64,000 nucleotides of DNA from the NCBI GenBank assembly GCA_963377175.1, contig CAUJNA010000446.1, forward strand, positions 1,319,935 to 1,383,934, written 5' to 3'. A program made the position numbers and the translations under genes. Source of the DNA: Effrenium voratum (taxonomy: Eukaryota; Sar; Dinophyceae; Suessiales; Symbiodiniaceae). The notes under the pieces are model-generated. The model was not told the DNA's origin, made no database searches, and saw only the letters and a program-made list of their open reading frames with translations. Below, piece after piece: positions 11,363 through 23,300 of the stretch (position 1 is the stretch's first letter; the number at the start of each line of letters is the position of its first letter).

Positions 11363-14300
11363 CTGGCGGGCAGTCCACGTCATTAGTCACACCTCAGTTG
11401 CCAGAACTACTTTCCATCAACCGCTACATATGTCAGCCACATGTTTGTTGCTAGCAGCAGACAAAGCGAGGCTTCAATCCGACTGTTTCAGCCCTATACT
11501 GCTCCCAAGCTCTCCAGGCAAATTAAAAGTCGGGGGCATCCCCAAAAAACCCTTCCAGCAACGGCCACAGTTGGGCAGGCGTCTGGCCTGGAACCCGGAC
11601 CTGCGGTGTTGCATCTTCCTTGCCGCCCATGAGCAAGCCCCCAAATCATCCAAGCGCTAAAACACCCCCCAAAAAAATACCAAAACAAAAGACAACACAA
11701 TAGATGAGCACAATAAACATCGACCCCTCCCCCCAACAAAAAACTAACTAAACAAATTGAATAAAAGCGCAAAGCAGGTAGCCACATCGCGGCACAGCCA
11801 CCGATGGCTGCCATGTGGTCATCCACCGACTCCAGGCCAATGCCATTCTGCATGCCATCCAAATGGCCTGCCTGGCTCCAAATCGACACGGTTCTCGCTT
11901 TTTCGAGAATGCCACTTGGCCAGGGGTCAAAATCTCCAAAGCCCGTACCCCCAGTGAACATCCCGATCCAACCACTAAAATGGTTCTAAAATGGGCGGTG
12001 CACCTACCCCAACATAGTACCATTGGTTTTGACCCACTGCCACCTGTTTGTTGTCCTTTTAAGGGGAAACCAACAGGAAACCGTGTCGTTTTCTGAAGGT
12101 ACCCTTCTTGGTCTGTTTTACAGGGACACCAACAGGAACACGCAGTGCAAACAGGGAGGGTGTGCCCTAAACCCCGTTTTGGGCAGGCTTCAATCATGTC
12201 CCTTTGATATATCACCCTGTCCAAGGGAACTCATTTCCAAATTGTGATCTTGAACTTGCTCAAAGCCGAAAAATGGAGGCACCCCAACAGGACCAAGCAA
12301 AATAGCGAACCCGAATCCCGCTCACATTCTGGGAGGGGGGGTCCAACCTTAAAACCGAGAAACACATATGGACCCTAGTCTCTCCCCTTAGCCCTTCCCT
12401 GACGCCCGCAAGGTCGAGTCAGAACAGAACATGGAACCCAAATAGTTACGGGAGACAACAAGCATGCATTCATGTATTCTGGGTCGGTCTTTTGTCCTCT
12501 CCAAAGGTGGAGGACGGTGAATCTCAACGAATGCATGAACAGACCCGACAAACATGGTAACATCCCAGACCATTTGCATCCTAGCAACAACAAGTCAAAG
12601 GGTTCCTTTTCACCATGGCATAGTCACGTGGTTCTCGAAAGCCGGGTTTCACGTCCCGACCGGTTCCTTGCCTTTACCACCGGCGCTGCCAAAGTCCACC
12701 ACTTCCGGTACTCCTCCCAGCGAAAAACAATCCGATGGGTTCCGTTGCCAGTTGCTAGGTGAGAGCTAAAAGGGGAGCTCCCGCCAACAAAGGACACAAG
12801 TGCAGTGAAAGTCTGGGTACCCCTACGGGCAACAAGGGGGAAAATAATCAAACTACCCAACCCTTGTTATGTCAGCGACACGCTTTGCTTTTTGGCTCAA
12901 GAAACATGAACAAAACACATAACCTCAATCGGCCAATCTGCCGAATGCTGCCATGTTGCTGGCGCAAAAGAAACATCAACGAAACTTGATTCCGGGCCTT
13001 TAAGATGTCTGTTGTAACAATGTTGTACAGAATCTCCTCCCAAAAACAGATTAAACCAACAAACACATCCCGAACAAACAAACAAACAAACACTAAAACT
13101 AAAAACGATTTCGAAAAACAAAAGCAACTCATTAAAAAAAAAAAAAAAAAAAAAACGCACGCACAAAACAAACGGTTCTTTCCATGAATTGTGTGTAGAC
13201 AAAAAGAGAAAAGCCACGTCGGGAGCACCGGAGGTCCGGGCCACCTCCGAGGCTCGCTCCTCCGCGCGCTTGGCCATGTTCTGGTAGTTGGCCGAGGTCC
13301 AGCGGTAGTCCTCCACGAAGAAAGGCATGAACTTGGCCTTGAACTCCTACGTCCAGTCCATGGGGGTGTCAAGTTGCTTCTTTTATACATACATATATAT
13401 ATATATATGCAACCCCCCCCCCCCATGGACCCTGGTTTTACTGCCTTTTGGGGATGGCAAATCTAGAATTTCCAAGTTTATATTCTCGAAATGTCCAATT
13501 GTGGGTCCCCAAAGCGTGATAATTTGGAGCCCGGAGTCCTCCACAATGTCCCAGTATGATACCCTTTGCACATAAGATGTTACTTCAACTAGAATTGGAA
13601 TTTTGAATATAGTTTAGTATGGATATAGTTTTCAAAAATGTGTTTATGTTCAATTACAGCTTAAACAAGCAAATCCTTTCCAAATAGCAGCTACATGCAA
13701 ATGTAAATATATATTTTCGGCTAAACTCCAACTAATCTATAACACAAGAAGTTAGATGGACGTTTTTCCCAAATATAATCCAAGTGGTAAGTATAATCTA
13801 AGACGAACAACTCAATTTGCTTTTGATAATATCAAGTGAATAGAGACTACATCTCAAATATAATTCATATTGAATATGGCTAAACATTTGGAAATTAAAA
13901 ATAGGATTTGTGTTGTTTACATTCTGGCCCTTTTGTAGCATAAGAAAGGTCCGACATTGAACTTGTTAGACGGTGTTCCAAAGGGAAATTTCAAGGGAAG
14001 AGAGGTTCAAAATCTAAAACTATCTCGAAACAGGGATTCTAGCTAAACCGTTGTATTTAAAGTTCTATTTGCGCAGGAAAGTTAATTCTATGTCAAAAGG
14101 TGGAGGTAGTAGATGAGCAAATGTGGACAGGTAGTTGAAGAGGGTGGGGAACGGTGTGTGAACGTACATACATATGTATATCTATATATACACATACATA
14201 CACACATATATAGTACCCCCAATGATCCTGCGCCTCCTCATAAAATACTGGAAAATGCAGTATTTTTGAGCGTTGCACCTGCCTTTGTTTACCTCCTGGA

Positions 14301-17300
14301 AAGGGGTCAACATGAGTATAGCTGACATGAAGCTCACCAAAAGCACTTGAAAGTTTGTCTTAACTTGAAAGTGTGTCCACTGGATCGCTAAGCACTTGAA
14401 CATTTGCTACTATCGGATGGAAGATTCAATATTGAAGATTACACAGAACACTTTCCTGAGAATTGTCAATCCTGGCCAAACCCAAATAGCATTCAAGTTC
14501 TTCTAACACTTGAAAGTGCTTTACCACTGGATTGGGGATCAATATTGAGGAGCCCACAAACCACCACTTTCCTGAGAATCATCCATCCTGGTCAACCCCT
14601 AAAATGTTCAAGTTGTTCTATCACCTCGAACATCCGTTACCACTGGATTGAATTTCACGGAAAACTTTTCCGAGAATCTTATTGAACACCGAGAGTATTG
14701 GGACAACCCTGGAATTTTCAAAACTTTTTAAAAATTATGGGATTCAAGATTCAAGATTCAAGATTCCCAGAAAATATTTTCTCAGATTCTTGAATCTTGA
14801 ATCTTGAATCCATAATTTTTAATAATTTTTAAAAATTATGGGATTCAAGATTCAAGATTCAAGATTCCCAGAAAATGTTTTCTCACATTCTTGAATCTTG
14901 AATCTTGAATCCCAGAATTTTTAATAATTTTTAAAAATGTCTGAGTTGTTCTTGTATTCTTGGATGCATTCAAACTCTTTGAGATTGCAGGTGCTGATGT
15001 CATTGCTTTTATCACATCTGTATGCATGCATGCGTATCATATACATGTACGACCCTCCCCCCAATTTTGACACATATCCAAGAAGCAAAAAGAAGCATAA
15101 AACACTGGAAAATACAGGTCAACCGCACCAAACCAGGGTCCATGGGGGGGGGGGGTACCATATATATATATATATTACATACATGTGTTCTTTTCTTTTC
15201 TTTTCTGAGGGTTTTTTCAAGGAAAACAATGAAAACAAGTGTTTCTTTTTTCTGAGGGTTTTCAAGGGAAGCCAAAAGGGAAACAAATTCTGAGGGCACC
15301 CTTTCTTGGTCTGGTTTTAAAGGGACAGCCCAAAGGGAAAGCCGCCCAACTGAGTCATATGAGCGTATCTGTCTGTTGAGTGAAGCCCGGAGTTGTTTCA
15401 AAGGAAATTCAGTTTTTCTAAGGTTACCCCTTCTTGGTCTTAGAGGGAAACCAAAAGGACAACACATGATATTTGGGGGCTAGAAAACGACACCATGTGG
15501 CGTATCTTCTTTGGAGTGAAGCCTGGAGTTGCAAAGCAAAGTCAAGGCTGCCGGTATTGTTGGCGCGAACCCAATGGCGTCTTATTGTTAACCCTGGTGC
15601 CTTTGTTCCAAGCAGCATGGCTAGGGACAGAAACCCCTGAAGACGTTTCAAAACACACACACACACACAGATGTACACAGAGGGCGGGGGTGTCTCAAAA
15701 TAGGGAACCCACAAAATGGGTAGTTTCTCTTTGGTTTGCCTTTTGCGGATGTGTCAAAAGAGGCGGTGTGGATCAAAGTTTCAGAGCCAGTGCATTGGAG
15801 GCTGCGAGTTGGCTGGCGGCAGCGACAAATTTCTGAGCCCCAGCGCCGTCTTCCGCAGCTCACATCCACGTTGCCTGGTTGGGACCCCCTAAAACTTGGT
15901 CCACACAAGTCCTCGGAAACGGCACTCATGGCGGCTTCAAGGGACACAACTCCAAAAACAGTTCGGAAACCCTTCGAATCCTTCGACACTTCAAACTTCG
16001 AGGGACCCACGATTGGCAAAAAGCAATAAACCACTGCTCGTACTGTCCTCCAAGGCCTTGCACGTGCCATTTTCCAACTTCCCCCTGTGCTTCTCGATGA
16101 GCTCCACGTACCTCACTCGCATCAAGTTCCTCTTGGGCGAAGCACCCGCAAAAAAGCGGACCAATTCCCAAAGGGTCGACACAACACCCAAAAGGTTTGC
16201 AGAATATACCCCGACGAGAGTCGTTCCAAACCGAATCTCCTCGAATCTACGGGTTAAGTCACTTGCTCAAAGGACCCGGCAATAAAAGGTTAACCTTTTC
16301 GGCTCTCTACTAAAATGGGCCAAAAGGGAAAACCAAAAGGTCAAGAGGTCGGCTTTCAACGTCTCAGTTAATAGAACCCAACAAGATATGCAGGGCGGCA
16401 GGAATTCCGTTCCTGTGTTGTTCGTTTTGGTATCTTCTGAGGGGGTGGGTTTAGCACACCTGCTGACCCGGAAAGCAAACAATTGTTGGCATATTGCTTC
16501 CATTTCAAGTGAACAACTCGGTTACCTCTTGGGCTTGACTTAAAGATGAACTTTCTCAAAACCAGGGACCTTTCCAAAGGGTGTTCTTTACCCCTTGTTC
16601 TTTACCCCTTTCAGTGCCGTAGAGCGAGACTCGACTGTCTTTCTAGAGGTTTCTTGTGTCAAGCTCAGATGTAATCAGTGGCACCCTCTTTTCCTCTGTG
16701 CTTGGCGTTTTCCTTTTCTATACTCAAATTCCGGAAAACAATACTCCGAGCCTCAAATCCCGACAAATCGGAGCAACTCCCCCTCGAGGCTTCTGGTCCG
16801 GCCCGGCCAGGGCGCTTGGCAGTGGAGCCCAGAAGGCAGTACTCCACGTTGGCCTAGGATTCAAGCGATTGTTTAACACCCGAACAGCGGGCGGCATGAT
16901 GCGGGAAGAAACACACACACACAAAACAAAATGAACAAAACAAAACATAGATAGCATTGGTTTGACAGGTTGTTGCCACAGCATGGGCGCTAGCCATTCC
17001 ATGCTCTAATCCACATCCAACTTTTTGTTCTTCCCCCCCCCCAACAGCTGAAGCTTTGGGGTCATAGCCCAGATAGGCTCCGGGGTGGTCCGGGGCGGCC
17101 CTGAGGCAAGGTTCCACGAGGGTTCCACCAGGGTTCCACGAGGTTCTGCGAGGGCTGCGGGGTGGTGCGCGCACTAAAAAGAGCACCGCATATCACCGCA
17201 TACTGTTGGGGATATCACCTGAGCTTCTTCTTTTAATTCGTTTTTTTCCGGTTTTCACCCTTGCCCTGGCCATCGGTCTCCGCGCTCCTCCAGGATCTTC

Positions 17301-20300
17301 CGCATCTCACAGAAGAAGTGGTCCTTCGAGCCTCCGAAGGGCGCCAGGCCCGTCTCCTGTCGCGGCCTTTCTGGGGATGCAAATGAGGCGACCAACACGT
17401 GGCCGTGGGTCAAATGGCACCATTTTGCTAGGTGAATTCACCACCCATTTTAGAAAAAAACATTCTAGTTGGGATTGGGACGTTTGTTGGGGTACAGGGT
17501 TTTGACCCATAGCCACATGGCCCAACTTGAGTGGCACCTTTTTCTTCCCGGTAACAGTTTGACCAACCAAAACTGGGTCCCCTGTCTCCTCCCATCCAAG
17601 ACAAATCACGGCAGGAGTTCGACCAACCAAAATTGGCTGAACAAGTTGCTTCCCCCCAAGCAACTCACCAACCCCCGCAACGACCGCCGGCCTTTGCTTT
17701 CACTAAGACATTCTTAACCAACCTTCGGGCCGGAAGCCAAGAGAAACAAAGGGAGCAGCTGCCGGAGGTCTGCTTCGATTCTTTGCATTGGGTAGACTGC
17801 ATTCCATTCCCAGGGTTTACTTGTGTCTCAGCTTCTGATTAGCTTATGCTTCCCGTGGGGGACTAGGTAAAATCCACCAGACATGTGTAGAATCAAGACA
17901 CGTGCAATAACATACTAGAACCACCTGAACGAAAAGATACTTGGTGTAACCGCCTTCCAGGTAAAATCCTCTTCAATGGGCGACTGGAAATACGATCCAA
18001 TCGAATAGCATGGAGCTTAACTGCAGGGCCTGATTAAAAAAAAAACAAGCAACAAAAAACAACTCTTCAAAAGGCCTTCAGGCGGGTTGAGGGTGGGATG
18101 GCGCTTGTTCGACGTTCTAAACCCTTCTCTCCACTCCCCCTGTCTCGACCCCTCTGGTGACAAAAGGCCTGAACAAGGGCCCCTGAGGAATGAGGAAGGA
18201 TTGAAATCATGTGGGCTGTCTTCAGATCCACTGCTGGAACTTTTAGTGGGTGAAATGTAAACCCAGAAAATCCCAGAAAAACAAGCTAAAAAACCCGAAA
18301 CACAAAACAACTAAGGAACTGGATGGCTGGGAATCACCAAGCCATGTGGGTGTGTCTTTTTTCCAGACCCCCCCACATGGTGGTTGTTTAAAGCAACCTC
18401 AAAAGGTTACCCTCAACAAAAAAGACAGATCCATGGTCCGCAGGGAAACCATGGTGCTTCCAATTCAAAGGTCAGACAGTCTTTGGAGCAAATGCGTCTC
18501 TTGGTTTCGACAAACAAATACAAGCTTCGCATGACAAACATGATTTAGGTGCATTGAACTATCCAACATGATTTGAGTGCATTGAATTATCCAACCCGAA
18601 ATAAGGCTTCTTTATGTAAGCTTCATCATGGGGTCCGAGGCCACAAACTTAGTTTGCTTTGCGACGTCACTCTAATTTCCATGATTCACCTGCTACCAAA
18701 ACCTCTGGGACTCGTAGCCGATGGCAGGCGAAATTCGACAGCCCTGGGCACGAGAGAAGTGGCTTTGCCTCCGCTTCCATGCCCGAACCCACTCCTGAAA
18801 CAAGGGGTGGATCTTCCGCGCGGACCATTCCTGACTGACAGAACAGGAGCCTTCAGGGTCCAGGAATCCCGGCAGAGGCATCTCAGAGGTCAGGTTGTTG
18901 GTATGAGCTGTAAGGGTCCTTTTTTGGCAAGAACACATTACCTCAACGCCTTACTCAAGGCCCAGTAATGAAACTCATGTTCGGCCGGATCATCCTCAAC
19001 ATGACCAATATAATCAGCACCAGCACAACATCATGATCATAATGATTACGACCACAACCACAACCACGACCAACATGCGTCACCTTTGGCACAGTGCAGC
19101 TACATGAGGGCCGAGAAGCGAATCAAAAGCCCAAAACTTGCTGCGCTTTGGGCAAGTGAGGCGCTGAAGAAGAACTGCCACAGGAAGTGACAGGTTATGG
19201 CCAAGCTTGGAGGCTTGGAGCATGGCACGAGAGCAAGGAACTGGCACTCACAGCCCAAGCTCGCTTCTGCCTCCCTTCTAAGTGTCTTCAGCTTGGGCTC
19301 CGGTGTCCTTGCATGATTGTGGACAACTCAAGATGTTGTCCGCATCATATGGACCATTTGCCCTGAACACAAAAGGATGGTGCAACGCAAAGGGAAGGGT
19401 GCTGTGAAAAAAACACAAAAACAGCCCCCTGGCTGCAAGTTGGAGCCGTTTTGCGCCATTCAGGGTCACCGTCTTGTCAATCAGCCTGCCAATCGACTTT
19501 TGGCAGGCCCCACAAGGAAGAGCGTGTTGAAGGGTTGCTGAGAAGGGGCTTGGTGGCCTTTCAACTAGTTGCGCTACAACATGTTGTTTGACAGAAATAC
19601 CCCCCCTCCCCCCCGCATCATTGCACTCTTAGGATCGTAGCTGTAATTGGACAAGCGCAGCGTCTCAACGAAGAGCATGTCGGCGAACACCATGGTTGTG
19701 GCCTGAACACAGCAATGGACGTTCAATGAAGGCAGGGAAAAAGAGGTTCCTTGAAGGGTCCATGGAGGCAGCACATTGCAAGGCGCTGGTCCCATGAGTG
19801 CTAACGTTGACCATTGCTCAACATATAAGGCCCAAGGGGAAGGCTGCAGCGAACGACGTCCGAAGAAAACACCAAACACAAAGATCCACCTGGGTTGGTT
19901 TTGTGAATTGACGAACAAAGGACACGTTTTGCAAGTTAGCGAGTAGAGGTGGGAAGCGGTCACGTTTCAAAAGGTTGGAAGGATTGGAAGGTTTATTTGA
20001 TTCAAACCAAAGAGCACCTCAGTAAACAAACGAGCAGATGCTTGCGGCTAGCAACTCATGAATTTACCAAAGTCACTGCCAAGTGCAAGGTTTTCGAAAC
20101 TTCCCAACTGGATGGAGGGGGGCTGTGTAAGTGGCAAGTCGCCACTACGACGCCAAAGGTGTTTCCAGCCCAGCACTAAGCTGGTAAAAAATATACAAAC
20201 AACAGCCTCCTGAGTTCCGCATGGTCAGGGACTTGGCTAAGTGCTTCGTGAACCTGCCATGGTCCATGGTTGTAAGTCCTCGTGGTGAGAAATGGAGAGA

Positions 20301-23300
20301 AATAGAAAAGGAATGGAGAGAAATGAGTGAGTGATGAAAAGAGAGAGTGCACATGAGCTACCAACAATCTTTTCTCCATTGTGGGTGAACCAGGTGGCGA
20401 TTCCCGGACCATCTAAGCACTTGGCTGAACACGCAAAAATTTGGGACTGTCTTAGAATTGGTGGGCCCTTGTTTTGGATGACTTTAAAGGGAAACAGTAG
20501 AACGCCGGCCATTTTGTTTGTTTTTTTGTTGCCAGGGAGGGGGGTCCCTATGTTGAGACAAAGCCATTTGCGGCCTCAGACATCATGCGGTAGATGATGT
20601 AGGTGCGCCGGGCGTTGGTGGACACGTTGCCGGTGAAGACCAGGTCGGGGATCAGGAAGTGCCCGAAGTCGTGGGCGGTGAAGGTGATCTCGTGGATCGG
20701 GTCCTTTTCAGTCCGGCGGAAAAGCTTCGTTTCGAGGTGCCAAGGGAAGCCTACAGCAAGCCAAGGGACCCGTTGAAAAACATAATAGCTGAGCTCAGTA
20801 AAAACCGTTTTGCGCCTTGATTCGTACTTACGCTTTGGTTGGGTGGCCCCCCCGCAAAAAAGTCGCCAACCCCGACAAAGGTGGTGAGTTGTTGATTCCG
20901 TGTTGATTGTCCCGCCAAGTGTGATCAAGATTCCCATCCGATTCTCAAAAGACCGGTTTCCTGAGTCTGGGTATGTCTTCTTTTGAGGGCACCAAAAAGG
21001 GAAACCAGAAGGAAAACCGCCGATTTGGGGGGAGGACACACGCATCTATTGCTTCTTGCTCCCCGGTCAACATTACACCTCCCCAAAGACCCCGTCCCAA
21101 CTGTGCAAGCTTGGGTCCAAGTTTTGCCTTCCAGTTGAATTTCCGTGGATGTCACATGCCTGTTTTTTCTCTGTTGCTTTGGCCTTTTACTGGGACCCAA
21201 GAAACTTGGGTCCGGAAAGAAGCCCGATTCCAATTCAAACTGCCTCCCGAAGATCCTTTACTAGCCCAGGTCCATGGACTCCAACCTTTGGGCTTAGACC
21301 GAAAGCAACAAGTTGCGTCTTCCTTTTGGCTCTCTGCAACCACAAAAGCAATGCATCCTCAAGAAGCGACACAGCCATGCCCAATATCTCCCAATCAAAT
21401 CAGCTCTCCTGGTTGGTTGGCCCATGCCATTCCTCAAACTCCTGAAGATGCTTGCACCCCCCCCCCCCCGGCCCAAAAAAAACAAACAAAAAACACGAAG
21501 CCACCCCTCAAAAAGGGCAAATGGGACACCTGGGAACGGCGGTGCTTCCCCGTTCGCCTTTTTTGCCACGAAGGGGATGCCCGCGTTGAGGCCCGGCAGC
21601 CAGTAGTTCACCTCGCGCCGGCTCTGAGCGGAGCGGAAGAAGGCCCCGTTGTTGGCCACCGCCACGAAGACGCTGCTCAAGCCCGAGCTCTTCGCCACCT
21701 GGACGCTCGGCTTTTTGGCGTCAAGAAGTCGGGTAACCCCCAAAATGGGATGCAAGGAACCCCTGGTGGTTGAATTTGACCCCTACCCAATTCAACCGAG
21801 CTAGTGACGGGCAATTCAACCAACTTTCTAGGGGAGGCTTCCATTTCCCTTCTTTCCCAGGGATCCAAATCTTTTCTGAGAACCCTCAACACCTGAGGGA
21901 AACAGCCGGTATTGAAAAGAAACGGTGGTTGAGGAATGGGGAATCAACCCCTATGATAACACATCTAAGTGGAACCCCTGGTTGATTATTTTTGGGCGGC
22001 GTCAACTTTCAGGGATTCATTCATCACTGTTGGAGGGAACACTTGCCCTATGTATGGGAAGGGTTTATTGATCTAGGATCAGCATTGAGAAGCTTATAAC
22101 CCTGGTTATCACTGAGGTGATCGCCCCCTTGCCATGGTTATACCCTGCTGAGAAGCTTGAACATCCGAGTACACACAGGATTTCCCCTGTTAGGATTCTC
22201 CCAGAAACGCAAGGCCATGTTGTAGTTTGGAACTAGCAAACCCTACAGGGCTCCTATATTTTGGGTGTGCTTTTCTGAATCTCCCACCCGGACACAAAAG
22301 GAACACCGACATCTTTGGGTACCCCTACTTTGACACATACCCATTTAGCAAAAATTGAGGAAAGGCACCAAAAGGTACGACATTGAAAGGATATACGGAC
22401 CTGGGACCCAAGGAGTTGGAATATACTATATTGCGACTAAGGCTAGAGGTCTGGCCACCTGGAAACATCTCATCTAGCTTCTGCAGATGGCCTTTACTCA
22501 AATACCAAACCCTCCAATCCACTGACTGGAACTCAAAAATCCCCAGCACGCGAGAAAGGCAGAACATCCTCGCGCATGCGCTGATACATCACCATAGACC
22601 CACTTTTTATGGGCTTTCCCTCGGGCGCGGCCCGCCATACCTATAGTTGTGCCTGGATTTAAGTAGAACCCGTGCTATCAATAGGGTGTGCTTCCTCCAA
22701 TGAACTGCCACCAACAATTGAACACCCCCTATCAAAAGTCAACCAGGGGTAGAGTACCAACTCCCTTCAACCCAGGATTCCCAACGGCTCAAACTTCCAC
22801 TCGGGGTGTTTAATCAAGGTCTGAGGAGATAACCTATTATTTAATTTTGGCCTAGCGTGGCCGAACACGCAAGTGGGGATGGTAGGCGGTCGCCAAAAAT
22901 ACATCTGGCTTGGGTTGGGCTGCCACTGCACAAGAAGCCTTTAAATGTTCTAAATCCAGCTTTTTCTAATGAACCTCTGGTAAGGTTCAAGAAGTGACAT
23001 GACACAGAACCCTCCCCCCCAAACCCTCCAAACCCCCCCCTTTCCCCCCCCCCCAACCCTACCCCCACCCAACCCCCACCCAACCCCCACCCGCGGACCC
23101 ACCTCGTTGTTGAAGTACTGGTTCTGTGACACAAACCGCCCGACGGAATCCTCCTCGCTGAAGGAAATCGTCTTCGAGAAGCCCTGGCGATTTTTTCGGA
23201 TCGTTGGGACCCAGCAAAACACCGCGGGGGGGGGGGGGGGGGGCGCAGAAGGAAAAGCAAGGGAGGAGAATTGGCCATGGGTCAAAATCCAAATCGTACC

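Noticed and set aside
11388..11390. ATG as start of a stand-alone 153-codon gene
   Set aside because: It lies in a branch-point-like sequence before a good acceptor; the exon continues a coiled-coil begun in exon 13229-13346 in phase.
20973..21773. 266-codon plus-strand ORF
   Set aside because: Antisense to exon 21567-21698 of the unknown protein; contains poly-C and poly-A runs.
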